Notes under the pieces: generated by a model | Seen by the model: the letters and a program-made list of their open reading frames with translations, nothing else | The model's database searches: none | What the model was told of the DNA's origin: nothing | Origin: CBDDFQ01 sp965227035 | Lineage (GTDB): Bacteria; Pseudomonadota; Gammaproteobacteria; Burkholderiales; Burkholderiaceae_C | Length of the DNA: 64,000 nt | Reading direction: 5' to 3' | Assembly: GCA_965227035.1 (NCBI GenBank) | Contig: OZ245724.1 | Coordinates: forward strand, 2,046,001-2,110,000 | Position numbers and translations under genes: made by a program | Shown here: one piece after another, positions 17,833-27,482 of the stretch | Position numbering within the stretch: position 1 is the first letter of the stretch | How the letters are laid out: the number at the start of each line of letters is the position of its first letter

Positions 17833-19137
17833 ATGAAGATCGCCATCGTGGGAGCCGGAATCATCGGCGTCACCACTGCCTATGAACTTGCAGCCGACGG
17901 GCACACGGTCAGCGTTTTCGACCAGCGCGGCGCCACGGCAGAAGAAACCAGTTTTGCACCCGCCGGCATCGTCTCGCCGGGCTATCTGCGTGCCTGGCCG
18001 GCACCCGGCCTTCCACGTGGTCCGCGTCAATTCGTATGGCGCAAACCCGATCAACTCTCGAACGGCAGCCTGTTCGCCGGCGACACGCTTTCCTGGGCGC
18101 TGAAACGACGCCAGATAGTTCGTGCTTCGCGTCACGCACCTGCCGACAACACACCGTCCCAGCTCGCTCAATTCAGCCGCGATCGTCTTGCATTCCTGAC
18201 CACGGAATTGCAGCTCGACTACGACCGGTCGGCTGGCTACACCGTGCTACTCAAATCGGAGCGCGAGAATAAATTTGCCCAGCCCGGCATTCAAGTCCTG
18301 AAGGACGCGGGCGTTCCGGTGAAGGTGCTCAGCCCCTCGGAGACATGCGCATTGGAAACTGCGCTCAACCCCGACGCCGAGTTCTATGGATCGATTCATC
18401 TTCCCAACGACCTCGCTGCAAACACACGGCAGATTGCACTACTTCTTCGCGCGGAAGCGCAGCGGCTGGGCGCGAACTTCGAGTTCAACTCATCGGTCGT
18501 GATCGACACCAGGGCGAGTTCGCAGGTTCAGGTGAAGGTCACCGCCAATGGCGAGCAATCGGTGCGAAATTTCGACGCAGTTGTGTTGTGCACCGGCTCG
18601 CACGCACGCGAATCGCTCAGGCAGATCGACGAAAAGATTCCGCTCATCAATCTTCACGGGCTCTCTATCAGCGCAACGATTCGCGAACCGCTGAATGCGC
18701 CGCGCAGTGCGCTGCTCGACCCTCGAACCAATACCTCGATCGTTCGGCTCGGCAACCGGGTTCGCGTGTCTGGCGGAGCACATGCCGGACCGATCCCCGA
18801 AGCCACACGCAAGACCATGCTCCTGTCTATGTATCGCGTTCTGCAGGAATGGTTTCCGGGCGCGGCGCACATGTCTTCGGGCGTGCAGGAATGGGAAGGC
18901 GCTTACGCCACGACGGTCGATGCACTGCCCGTCGTCGGCGCATCCGGCAAACCGAATGTCTGGCTCAACCTGGGCCATGGAACGAGCGGCGGCATGAACG
19001 CTTTCGGCAGCGCGCGAATATTGGCCGATCTGATCGCGGGCCGGGAAGCCGGGTTCGGAACAGAGACCAGCCCCGATAGCAATACCGATATCGCGTTCGA
19101 TCGCGCGAAACTCGCGGCCTCGCGCTTCGCAGGCTAA
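17833..19137 (+). CDS. DadA-like FAD-dependent D-amino-acid dehydrogenase
   Basis: Flavoprotein of the DAO/DadA family that would oxidise a D-amino acid to the 2-oxo acid and pass electrons to the respiratory chain. The N-terminal FAD dinucleotide fold is KIAIVGAGIIGVTTAYELA (GxGxxG), followed by the DadA-type segment FAPAGIVSPGYLRAWPAPG. The C-terminal FAD site is NVWLNLGHGTSGGMNAFGSA. The length is 434 residues, close to DadA (432). Substrate specificity is not readable. It lies between the amidase and the NAD(P)HX repair gene; no alanine racemase is adjacent, unlike the dadAX operon. Confidence 0.8.
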   Translation: MKIAIVGAGIIGVTTAYELAADGHTVSVFDQRGATAEETSFAPAGIVSPGYLRAWPAPGLPRGPRQFVWRKPDQLSNGSLFAGDTLSWALKRRQIVRASRHAPADNTPSQLAQFSRDRLAFLTTELQLDYDRSAGYTVLLKSERENKFAQPGIQVLKDAGVPVKVLSPSETCALETALNPDAEFYGSIHLPNDLAANTRQIALLLRAEAQRLGANFEFNSSVVIDTRASSQVQVKVTANGEQSVRNFDAVVLCTGSHARESLRQIDEKIPLINLHGLSISATIREPLNAPRSALLDPRTNTSIVRLGNRVRVSGGAHAGPIPEATRKTMLLSMYRVLQEWFPGAAHMSSGVQEWEGAYATTVDALPVVGASGKPNVWLNLGHGTSGGMNAFGSARILADLIAGREAGFGTETSPDSNTDIAFDRAKLAASRFAG

Positions 19138-19175
19138 TTGATTCGCTGCTGCGCAGTTTGATCAAAATCACACGC

Positions 19176-20651
19176 ATGCAACGAATCAACTCATACGCCG
19201 GTTCGCGACCGCTATTCGATGTCGATGCGACCCGTTCCATCGAACAGCGTCTGGCCGCGACACTTGAGCCGCACACGCTGATGAAGCGTGCGGGTCTCGC
19301 CACCGCCCGGCTTGCCCTCGCACTCGCCCCACACGCTCGAACAGTCTGGATCGTCTGCGGACCGGGAAACAACGGCGGCGATGGAATCGAGGCTGCGGTT
19401 CAATTGAATTCGCTCTGCGGCGGTACTAAAGAAATAATCGTCTCGTGGTTAGGTGCAGAAGACAGCTGCCCTCCCGACAGCAAGCTATCGTTCGAGCGTG
19501 CAAAAAATGCGGGCATCGACTTCAGGTCGAATCTGGAAGCGCCCGATCTGGACGCTCACGATATTTGCATCGACGCGCTGCTCGGAATCGGCTCGCGCGC
19601 GGTAAGCCGCTCGGACGATATTTCCTCCCGGAATATGGCAGCCGGTATCGACGCGATCAATCGCTCGGCTGCACCGGTGCTCAGCATCGATACGCCTTCT
19701 GGATTGAATGTCTCTACAGGTGCTGCAGACCTGGCAGTCGACGCCGATTTCACCTTGACTTTGCTCACCTTGAAGCCCGGCCTTTTTACAGCGCAAAGTC
19801 GCGATCTCGTCGGCGAATTGTGGTTCGACGATTTGATGAGCGATATCGCCGAAGTCATTCCGACTGCTCAACTGAACGGCAAAGCGTCAGCCGAGAAAAG
19901 ACATCACGCGTCGCATAAAGGCAGCTATGGCGACGTGTGCGTCATCGGCGGCGCCAACGGCATGACAGGTGCTGCGACGCTTTGCGCGACTGCCGCCCTG
20001 CATGCGGGCGCTGGCCGCGTGTTCGTCTCCTATCTGTCCGACCGCGCGCCTCTCACGACACATGACGAGCTGATGGTTCGAGACGCCGATTCTTTCGACA
20101 TCGAACACTCCACCACGGTGATCGGCTGCGGCGGCGGGGATGCAGTCGCTGCCCGCTTGCCGAAAATTCTCTCGTCCGCTCCTGCGCTGGTGATAGACGC
20201 AGATGCACTCAACGCGATTGCGCGCGACTCTTCGCTAGAAGCGCTGCTGATTGCGCGCTCGCGTCGCGGACGCCGAACGGTACTCACTCCTCACCCGCTC
20301 GAAGCGGCGAGGTTGCTGAAATCGAACGTGAAGGATGTGCAGTCGTCACGCCTGGATGCGGCGCAGTCGCTGGCGCAGAAGTTCGGTTGCGTGGTCGTGC
20401 TCAAAGGATCGGGAAGCGTGATCGCGGCGCCAAACATGACGCCGGTAATCAACCCGACCGGCAACGGCAAGCTCGCGACCGCTGGCACCGGCGACGTACT
20501 CGCAGGAATGATAGGAGCGCGGCTTGCGTCGGGAGCGGACGCAATGTCGGCGGCTTGTGCAATGGTGTGGATTCACGGGGATCTTGCCGACAGATGGCCG
20601 TCCGAATTGCCGCTCACGGCGGGTGCGCTGGCGCTTAAACGCCTACCGTAA
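19176..20651 (+). CDS. nnr: Bifunctional NAD(P)H-hydrate epimerase / ADP-dependent dehydratase
   Basis: Repairs hydrated NADH and NADPH. The N-terminal YjeF_N epimerase domain (about residues 1-205) has WIVCGPGNNGGDGIEAAVQL and LSIDTPSGLNVSTG. The C-terminal ribokinase-fold dehydratase domain (about 230-491) has GSYGDVCVIGGANGMTGAA and the catalytic GKLATAGTGDVLAGMIGA. I chose the ATG at 19176 (MQRINSYAG); an in-frame TTG at 19158 is possible but adds nothing conserved. The end is 22 bases from the convergent dehydrogenase gene. Confidence 0.93.
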   Translation: MQRINSYAGSRPLFDVDATRSIEQRLAATLEPHTLMKRAGLATARLALALAPHARTVWIVCGPGNNGGDGIEAAVQLNSLCGGTKEIIVSWLGAEDSCPPDSKLSFERAKNAGIDFRSNLEAPDLDAHDICIDALLGIGSRAVSRSDDISSRNMAAGIDAINRSAAPVLSIDTPSGLNVSTGAADLAVDADFTLTLLTLKPGLFTAQSRDLVGELWFDDLMSDIAEVIPTAQLNGKASAEKRHHASHKGSYGDVCVIGGANGMTGAATLCATAALHAGAGRVFVSYLSDRAPLTTHDELMVRDADSFDIEHSTTVIGCGGGDAVAARLPKILSSAPALVIDADALNAIARDSSLEALLIARSRRGRRTVLTPHPLEAARLLKSNVKDVQSSRLDAAQSLAQKFGCVVVLKGSGSVIAAPNMTPVINPTGNGKLATAGTGDVLAGMIGARLASGADAMSAACAMVWIHGDLADRWPSELPLTAGALALKRLP

Positions 20652-20672
20652 ATAAAGCTCAACCCAACGAAC

Positions 20673-21431
20673 TCAGCCGCGGCCGATGTACGGCATCTTG
20701 TTGGCCATGACCGTGTGAAAGAGCACGTTGGCCTCGAGCGGGAGGCTGGCCATGTACAGCACCGACTTCGCAACGATTTCCACATCCATCGTCGCCTCCG
20801 GCACTACCGCGCCGTGCGCCTGCAAAATGCCTTTTTGCATTCGGTCGGCCATGTCGGTAGCAGCATTGCCGATATCGATCTGGCCGACCGCGATATCGTA
20901 TTTGCGGCCATCGAGCGATGCGGCTTTGGTAAGGCCGCTCACAGCGTGTTTGGTCGCGGTGTAGGCAATCGAATTGGGTCTCGGTGCGTAGGCTGCAATC
21001 GATCCGTTGTTGATGATGCGGCCACCTTGCGGCGTCTGCGTTTTCATGACGCGAAAAGCTTCACGCAAAGCGTAGAACATGCCGTTCAGGTTGACGTTCA
21101 CGACCGATTCCCAGGCGTCATCGGACAGATCTTCGAGAAGCGTTCCCGGCGTGTTGATGCCCGCGTTGTTGAACAGCAGATCGACTCGGCCCCACTTAGC
21201 CACCGTCTTCGCGAATGCATCTGCGACCGCAGCAGAATCGCTGACGTCCGCCGGAGTCACGAGCGCGGAATCTTCGTGACCGGACGCCTTGGCAACCTCC
21301 TCGAGCACCGACCTGCGCCGGCCGAGAAGCGCAACTTTGTAGCCGTCTTTCAGCAAGGCGATCGCAACCGCCTTGCCGATGCCACTGGATGCGCCTGTGA
21401 CGATCGCGACTCGATGCATGCCTTCGGTCAT
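20673..21431 (-). CDS. Short-chain dehydrogenase/reductase
   Basis: Classical SDR oxidoreductase with the Rossmann motif VTGASSGIGKAVA, the NNAG motif in LLFNNAGINTPG, and the active site Ser in NNGSIAAYAP with Tyr-x3-Lys in SIAYTATKHAVSG. The length is 252 residues. Residue RR near the first strand (GRRRSV) suggests NADP(H) preference. The substrate is unknown. The start at 21431 gives MTEGMHRVAIVTG; the second ATG 12 bases later is equally plausible. It begins 10 bases after the rnr stop and is probably co-transcribed with it. Confidence 0.85.
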   Translation of the reverse strand: MTEGMHRVAIVTGASSGIGKAVAIALLKDGYKVALLGRRRSVLEEVAKASGHEDSALVTPADVSDSAAVADAFAKTVAKWGRVDLLFNNAGINTPGTLLEDLSDDAWESVVNVNLNGMFYALREAFRVMKTQTPQGGRIINNGSIAAYAPRPNSIAYTATKHAVSGLTKAASLDGRKYDIAVGQIDIGNAATDMADRMQKGILQAHGAVVPEATMDVEIVAKSVLYMASLPLEANVLFHTVMANKMPYIGRG

Positions 21432-21441
21432 CTGTCCGCCC

Positions 21442-23823
21442 TCAACCGCGACGCGGCTTGCGGCTCTTCTTTTTGGTCGCCGCTTTCACGGACGACTTGA
21501 GCACTTCGATAGGCGTTCGCGGCGCACGCCCGGATGGCGTCTGCGACGAACGCGACGCCGACGGAGAACGCTTCTTGGAAGCCTTGCCGGATGATTTTCG
21601 CGGAGCGTTGTCGAAGAGATCCCGACCGCCGTCACGGCTTCCATCACGGCCGCCTTCGCGTCCACCATCACGTCCCGATTCGCGGGGCATGTCGCGACCG
21701 GAATCACGCTCGGCCTTGACGCCCTTGTCGCGCAAGGCCCGATTCAACAGCTCTTCGCCTTCGCGCACCAGGCGGAAATCGATTCGACGTCCATCGAGAT
21801 CGACCCGGCTCACCTGCACGCGAACCCGCGTGCCGATGGCATAACGCATACCGGTTCGCTCTCCGCGAAGCTCCTGCTTCACTTCGTCGAACTTGAAGTA
21901 TTCGCCGCCCAGCTCGGTGATGTGCACCAAGCCTTCCACGTACATCGCGTCGAGTGTGACGAAGATGCCGAAGGTGGTGGCCGATGTGACCACGCCGCCG
22001 TATTCCTCGCCCAGATGCTCGCGCATGTATTTGCACTTGAGCCATGCCTCGACATCGCGACTCGCTTCGTCGGCGCGGCGCTCATTTGCGCTGCAATGCA
22101 ATCCGGCCGCTTCCCATGCCTGCAATTCCGCAGTCATCTTCTTGGGCTTGACCGATGCAGTCGGCTCCTTGACCCGGGCATTCAGATTCTTCTGCAAGCG
22201 CTTGGCGAGCTTGGCATGCGCCTCGCCCGGAGTCGGCAATACCGGCAGTTGATACTTGGTTTTGGTGAGGATCGCCTTGATCACCCGGTGGACGAGCAAG
22301 TCGGGATAACGACGGATGGGACTCGTGAAATGCGTGTACGCATCGAACGCCAGGCCGAAGTGACCGCTGTTGATCGGACCGTAGATCGCCTGTTGCATCG
22401 AGCGGAGCAGCATCGAGTGGATCTGCAACGCGTCGGGGCGATCTTTCGTTGCCGCAGCAATCGCCTGAAACTCGCGCGGTTCGGGGTTCTCGGTGATTGT
22501 GAGACCGACGCCAGCCATCTTCAAATAATTGCGAAGAATGTCTTTCTTTTCGGGCGTCGGGCCTTCGTGCACCCGATACAGACCTGGATGCTTGCTCTGC
22601 AAAATAAAGTCGGCGCTACACACGTTGGCCGCGAGCATCGCTTCTTCGATCAGCTTGTGAGCGTCGTTTCGGGTGCGCGGAACGATCTTGTCGATACGTC
22701 CGCTTTCGTCGCAGATGATTTGCGTCTCGACGGTTTCGAAGTCGACTGCGCCGCGTGCATTGCGGGCGGTCAGAAGAGCGCGATACACGTCGTGAAGATT
22801 CAGCAGCGACGGAATCAGATCCTTGCGCTTGTTGGCCTCTGGGCCACGGGTGTTCGCAAGAATCGCTGCCACTTCGGTGTACGTGAAGCGCGCGTGGCTC
22901 CACATGACTGCCGGGAAAAATTGGTACGCATGCACCTCGCCCTTGGCGTTGATGAGCATGTCGCACACCATACAAAGGCGCTCCACTTCGGGATTGAGCG
23001 AGCACAAACCGTTCGACAGCTTCTCCGGCAGCATCGGGATCACGCGGCGCGGGAAATAAACGCTGGTCGCGCGATCGTATGCATCGATATCGATCGGCGA
23101 GCCGGTCTCCACATAGTTGCTCACATCAGCAATCGCCACCAGCAAACGCCAGCCCTTGCCGCGCCCTACTTTGGCCGGCTCGCAATAAACAGCATCGTCG
23201 AAGTCGCGTGCGTCTTCACCGTCGATGGTGACCAACTGCACATCGGTCAGGTCGATACGACCTTTGGAATCTTCCGGGCGAACCTTGTCGGGCAAAGACT
23301 TGGCCTGCGCCATCGCGGCTTCGGAGAATTCGTGCGGTACGCCGTATTTGCGAACTGCAATTTCGATTTCCATTCCGGGATCGTCGATCTCGCCCAGCAC
23401 TTCTTTCACGCGTCCGACCGGCTGACCGAACAGCGCGGGAGGTTCGGTCAACTCGACCACCACCACTTGTCCAGGCTTGGCCGATCCGGTTGCGCCCTTC
23501 GGGATCAGAACGTCTTGCCCGTAGCGCTTGTCTTCGGGAGCCACGAGCCAGACGCCGCTTTCCTGAAGCAATCGTCCGATGATCGGCTGGGCCGGTCGTT
23601 CGATGATCTCCGTGACCCGACCCTCTGGTCGACCCTTGCGATCGGAGCGAACGACACGCGCCTTGACGCGATCTTTGTGCATCACTGCACGCATCTCGTT
23701 AGGCGGCAAAAAGATGTCCGATTCGCCGTCGTCGCGGATCACGAATCCGTGTCCATCGCGATGTCCCTGGATGCTGCCTTCAACTTCGTCGAGCAGGCTG
23801 CTGTTTTGGCTAAAATTTTTGAT
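21442..23823 (-). CDS. rnr: Ribonuclease R (start codon uncertain)
   Basis: Processive 3'-5' exoribonuclease of the RNB family that degrades structured RNA. Cold-shock domains come first (EVEGSIQGHRDGHGFVIRDD), then the RNB domain with catalytic acids in VTIDGEDARDFDDAVYC, then an S1 domain (GEEYGGVVTSATTFGIFVTL) and a basic tail with about seven Gly-Arg-Asp/Glu repeats. The start is a problem: no in-frame ATG exists between the conserved core and tRNA-Leu. The only upstream canonical codon is a GTG at 23874, antisense within the tRNA gene. I placed the start at an ATC at 23823, which has AGAGAGA four bases upstream, giving 793 residues. This is a tentative choice; the gene itself is certain. 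Confidence 0.9.
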   Translation of the reverse strand: MKNFSQNSSLLDEVEGSIQGHRDGHGFVIRDDGESDIFLPPNEMRAVMHKDRVKARVVRSDRKGRPEGRVTEIIERPAQPIIGRLLQESGVWLVAPEDKRYGQDVLIPKGATGSAKPGQVVVVELTEPPALFGQPVGRVKEVLGEIDDPGMEIEIAVRKYGVPHEFSEAAMAQAKSLPDKVRPEDSKGRIDLTDVQLVTIDGEDARDFDDAVYCEPAKVGRGKGWRLLVAIADVSNYVETGSPIDIDAYDRATSVYFPRRVIPMLPEKLSNGLCSLNPEVERLCMVCDMLINAKGEVHAYQFFPAVMWSHARFTYTEVAAILANTRGPEANKRKDLIPSLLNLHDVYRALLTARNARGAVDFETVETQIICDESGRIDKIVPRTRNDAHKLIEEAMLAANVCSADFILQSKHPGLYRVHEGPTPEKKDILRNYLKMAGVGLTITENPEPREFQAIAAATKDRPDALQIHSMLLRSMQQAIYGPINSGHFGLAFDAYTHFTSPIRRYPDLLVHRVIKAILTKTKYQLPVLPTPGEAHAKLAKRLQKNLNARVKEPTASVKPKKMTAELQAWEAAGLHCSANERRADEASRDVEAWLKCKYMREHLGEEYGGVVTSATTFGIFVTLDAMYVEGLVHITELGGEYFKFDEVKQELRGERTGMRYAIGTRVRVQVSRVDLDGRRIDFRLVREGEELLNRALRDKGVKAERDSGRDMPRESGRDGGREGGRDGSRDGGRDLFDNAPRKSSGKASKKRSPSASRSSQTPSGRAPRTPIEVLKSSVKAATKKKSRKPRRG

Positions 23824-23846
23824 AGAATCTCTCTCTTTCCTGAGAT

Positions 23847-23931
<85 letters not shown>

Positions 23932-24018
23932 AAGTTAAATGTGAATTTAATCTTGGTTCAATATTACCGTGATGAGTTGGTTTAAAAACTCTTCTCGATA
24001 GGTGATTACAAGAATGAA

Positions 24019-24051
24019 GCCGCTGACGCATATGTGTCCAGCGGCTTTTTT
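24019..24051 (+). terminator. Intrinsic terminator after tRNA-Leu
   Basis: A seven-base stem GCCGCTG (24019-24025) with CAGCGGC (24039-24045) is followed by TTTTTTG on the plus strand. It lies 88 bases after the tRNA. The rest of the 246-base gap to the rimO stop shows no gene. Confidence 0.85.
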
Positions 24052-24177
24052 GTTTCTTTTGCATTTTCGGCATTGTGACGCGCCGATGTGACGAATCGAT
24101 GGGAGTCATTTCGCGACTCATTGACCTGACCATCGATCCCTGCTTCACGATATCCACTGATGCCGGTCGGATGCCAA

Positions 24178-25590
24178 TCAGATCGGCACCGCCAGCAGAT
24201 CGTGGCCCTGAACACCGACGATTCTTGCGCGGGTAAATTCCCCGGCCTTCATCGTCTTGCTCAGCTTTTCGGGCGGCAATAACTTCACCGTGCCGTCGAT
24301 CTCGGGCGCATCGGCGTAGGTGCGACCCACACCACCCTTGCGACCCATGGCAGGTGCCGAATCGACAAGGACTTGCATGTTCGCACCGACACGACGTTGC
24401 AAACGACTGATCGACACTTCTTCGGCCACGCGCATGAACTCGGCACGGCGCGCCTCGCGCTCCGCCAGGGGCAGAAGACCGGCAATGTCGTTCGCGACGG
24501 CGCCGTTCACTGCGCTGTACGCAAAACAACCCGCGCGATCGATTTGCGCTTCCTTCACGAAATCGAGCAGATGCAGGAACTGCTCTTCGGTCTCGCCAGG
24601 AAAGCCAGCGATGAAGGTGCTTCGAATAACCAGTTCCGGGCAAATATCGCGCCACTTCTGGATTCGTTCGAGATTTCGCTCTCCGCTCGCAGGGCGCTTC
24701 ATGGCGCGAAGCACATCGGGATGGCTGTGCTGGAACGGCACATCCAGATAAGGCAACACCTTGCCGGTGGCCATCAATGGAATGACTTCGTCGACGCTAG
24801 GGTACGGATACACGTAGTGCAAACGAACCCATGCGCCGTACGGCTCCGCGATTTCGCCCAGCGTTTGAACCAGCTCGAGCATGCGCGTTTTGACCGGCTT
24901 GCCATCCCAGAACCCGGTACGGTACTTCACGTCGACGCCGTAGGCCGATGTGTCCTGGCTGATCACCAGCAACTCTTTCACGCCACCTTCGAAAAGCGCC
25001 TTCGCTTCTTTGAGAACGTCGCCGATCGGGCGGCTGACCAAATCGCCGCGCATCGAAGGGATGATGCAGAAGGTGCAACGGTGATTGCATCCTTCGCTGA
25101 TTTTCAGATACGCGTAGTGTCGCGGCGTGAGCTTGATGCCTGCTTCGCCGAATGAGTTCGGAACCAGATCGATGAATGGATCGTGCGGCTTGGGCAGGTT
25201 CAGGTGCACTGCATCCATCACCTCTTGCGTGGCGTGTGGTCCGGTCACGGCCAGGACGCTAGGGTGCATGTTGCGGACCATGTTTCCGCCACCCTCGGAC
25301 TCGCGGGCACCCAAACAACCCGTCACGATGACTCGGCCGTTTTCTGCGAGAGCCTCGCCGATGGTGTCCAGACTTTCCTTGACCGCATCGTCGATGAAGC
25401 CGCAGGTGTTGACGATGACCAGGTCGGCGCCCTCGAAGGTTTTAGAGGTCTGGTAGCCCTCGGCGCTCAGCTGCGTGAGGATCAATTCGGAATCGGTCAG
25501 TGCTTTCGGGCAGCCGAGGCTGACGAATCCCACTTTGGGGACTGCATTGGGAACGGTGGGGCTTTTGATAGGAAACAGAACTTCGCTCAT
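24178..25590 (-). CDS. rimO: Ribosomal protein S12 methylthiotransferase RimO
   Basis: Radical-SAM enzyme that adds a beta-methylthio group to Asp89 of ribosomal protein S12. The N-terminal UPF0004 domain binds one 4Fe-4S cluster (KVGFVSLGCPKALTDSE, VNTCGFIDDAVKES, VTGCLGA). The radical-SAM cluster motif is EGCNHRCTFCIIPSMRGD (CxxxCxxC). A C-terminal TRAM domain ends the protein (LVDSAPAMGRKGGVGRTYAD). The length of 470 residues is slightly long for the family. SLGCPKALTDSE is typical of RimO rather than MiaB. Confidence 0.96.
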   Translation of the reverse strand: MSEVLFPIKSPTVPNAVPKVGFVSLGCPKALTDSELILTQLSAEGYQTSKTFEGADLVIVNTCGFIDDAVKESLDTIGEALAENGRVIVTGCLGARESEGGGNMVRNMHPSVLAVTGPHATQEVMDAVHLNLPKPHDPFIDLVPNSFGEAGIKLTPRHYAYLKISEGCNHRCTFCIIPSMRGDLVSRPIGDVLKEAKALFEGGVKELLVISQDTSAYGVDVKYRTGFWDGKPVKTRMLELVQTLGEIAEPYGAWVRLHYVYPYPSVDEVIPLMATGKVLPYLDVPFQHSHPDVLRAMKRPASGERNLERIQKWRDICPELVIRSTFIAGFPGETEEQFLHLLDFVKEAQIDRAGCFAYSAVNGAVANDIAGLLPLAEREARRAEFMRVAEEVSISRLQRRVGANMQVLVDSAPAMGRKGGVGRTYADAPEIDGTVKLLPPEKLSKTMKAGEFTRARIVGVQGHDLLAVPI

Positions 25591-25666
25591 ACCCGTATTG
25601 TCCCAGCAACTGACGTTCGGGCCGAATTCAGGTGAATTTGCCGCTTCGGATCAGGCATCTCCATGC

Positions 25667-26560
25667 TCACGGCCTTGGCTCACGCCCTTGGTTCACCGCC
25701 TGTATCAGCGCATCGCAAACTTCGTGCAGCGAGATGGCAAGAGTCGATCTTCGCGGAACGGAAATCTGAAGCTCATGCTGGACTGCCGGCTCCACGATCG
25801 GAATGACTTGCACCCCGGCAACCGAGGCCAAAGCGCGCACGTAGCCGGGAAACACGGCAACGCCCGAGCCGGTCACGGCCATTGCCAGACCCGCTATCGA
25901 AGTGCCGGTCTCTTGCACATCGTTGAACACGACGTGCGGCCGCAGGAACGAACTCAGCTTCAGAAAAGACGATTCATTCATGATGACCGAATGCCCCGCC
26001 AGCTCTTGCCAGCTCAAGCTTGGTCGATTGGCGAGGGCATGCGAATGGCCCACGAAGGCGTACCAGTAAGAGGTGAAAAATGGTTTGGTCTCGAACAGAT
26101 CGTTCGATGGCAAACCGACCCCTATCGCCAAATCTGCCAGGCCACTGGCCAACGCATCGGGAATGCTGGAAGTGGTGATGTCGAGTGGGTGCACTCGCAA
26201 ACGAGGCCAACGTTCCGCCACCGCAGACAAGGCATCGGGAAGCAACGATGCGATGACCGCCTGGGTGGTTGCGACCCGCACGATCGCATGCCCCTGGCGA
26301 ACTTCGTGCGCATAACGATCCGCGTCTTTCAGATCGGTTAGTACCCGCTGAACGAACGGAAGGTATCCCCGCCCTGCTTCGGTCAGATGCAGTTTTCGGG
26401 TGGTTCGTTCCAGCACTGCAAAACCCAGACGAGTTTCAAGCTCACGCATGCTCAGACTCAATGCGGCGGGTGTCACGTGCAATGCCCGCGCCGCTTCGAC
26501 GAAGCTTCCCAACCGAACGATCGCATCGAATGCGCGTAGCTGGCGGGTCTTGATTTCCAT
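25667..26560 (-). CDS. LysR-family transcriptional regulator
   Basis: The N-terminal winged helix-turn-helix is RQLRAFDAIVRLGSFVEAARALHVTPAALSLSMRELETRLG in consecutive order, and an effector-binding periplasmic-protein-like domain covers about residues 90-295. I chose ATG at 26560 (MEIKTRQ) because it gives the standard LysR N-terminus; an upstream in-frame start at 26614 adds 18 non-conserved residues. It is divergent from the enoyl-CoA hydratase gene (119-base gap), the usual LysR arrangement, so it probably controls the hydratase / Bug receptor / CoA-transferase genes. The effector is unknown. Confidence 0.9.
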   Translation of the reverse strand: MEIKTRQLRAFDAIVRLGSFVEAARALHVTPAALSLSMRELETRLGFAVLERTTRKLHLTEAGRGYLPFVQRVLTDLKDADRYAHEVRQGHAIVRVATTQAVIASLLPDALSAVAERWPRLRVHPLDITTSSIPDALASGLADLAIGVGLPSNDLFETKPFFTSYWYAFVGHSHALANRPSLSWQELAGHSVIMNESSFLKLSSFLRPHVVFNDVQETGTSIAGLAMAVTGSGVAVFPGYVRALASVAGVQVIPIVEPAVQHELQISVPRRSTLAISLHEVCDALIQAVNQGREPRP

Positions 26561-26679
26561 GCGTCGATTCTTACGGAAATGCTTAATGGTTGGCAAGAAA
26601 ATCTCGCTTTTCATGCATAACGCCGGTGCTTACAGTGCAAGCACAGCGTCCTCGAAGGCGCGAAGTACAGGAGACAAGC

Positions 26680-27420
26680 ATGAGCGACGGCAGTATCGAG
26701 TACCACTCGGAAAACGGCATTGCGACCATTCGCATCAACCGGCCAGATAAACGTAATGCGCTGACTGCAGCCATGTGCGATGAGCTGCGCGCAGCACTCG
26801 TGCGACTGCGCGATTCCGACGATCGGGTCGGTCTCCTTTGCGCGGCCGGCGAAACATTCTGTGCGGGCGCAGATCTCAACACGCCCCCCCAACATTTCTG
26901 GCAGGCCGTGCCGGATGTGGGCGTGCAAATCGGCAAACCGCTCATTGCCGTGGTCCAGGGACCGGTCGTGGGACTGGCAGTGACCATCGTGGCTTTTTGC
27001 GACTTGTGCGTTGCGTCGACCGATGCGCGGTTCATTTATCCGGAGGTTCGAGTCGGCGTGTCCAAAGGCCTGATCTCGGGACTGCCGGCGCGCATTCCGC
27101 ACAAGATTGCTATGGAACTGATGCTGACCGGTCTTCCGATCGATGCGGCTCGAGCCTACGACGTGGGTTTCGTCAACCGGGTGGCCGAGAGCGGCCAGCA
27201 GATGACGGTTGCATTGGAACTCGCGACAAGCATTGCCGCTGCAGCGCCGCTGGTGGTGAGGCAGCTCAAGGAACTTTCCCGGCAGACCATACCTGCCAGC
27301 CCGGCGGAAGTCATGTATCGCACGACAGGGCTGATCGACAAGGTACTGGATAGCGCCGACGCAGCCGAGGGACTGGAGGCATTTCGGCAAAAGCGCCCGC
27401 CGAAGTTTCAGGGCCGCTGA
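26680..27420 (+). CDS. Enoyl-CoA hydratase/isomerase family protein
   Basis: Crotonase-fold enzyme of 246 residues. The oxyanion-hole segments are present: RINRPDKRNALTAAMCDEL with CAAGETFCAGADLN, and VQGPVVGLAVTIVAFCDLCV. The usual GGG/GxG of the second loop is replaced by VVGLAV, and the catalytic Glu of true hydratases is not obvious, so the reaction could be isomerisation or hydrolysis. I chose the ATG at 26680 because AGGAGA lies six bases upstream; the longer frame to 26590 lacks a ribosome site. It is first in the plus-strand module with a Bug receptor and a CoA-transferase. Confidence 0.85.
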   Translation: MSDGSIEYHSENGIATIRINRPDKRNALTAAMCDELRAALVRLRDSDDRVGLLCAAGETFCAGADLNTPPQHFWQAVPDVGVQIGKPLIAVVQGPVVGLAVTIVAFCDLCVASTDARFIYPEVRVGVSKGLISGLPARIPHKIAMELMLTGLPIDAARAYDVGFVNRVAESGQQMTVALELATSIAAAAPLVVRQLKELSRQTIPASPAEVMYRTTGLIDKVLDSADAAEGLEAFRQKRPPKFQGR

Positions 27421-27482
27421 ACGCAATCGCGAGGAGCCGCACGCCTCGATGCGGCGCACAGACAAAACAAAAGGAGACAGAC

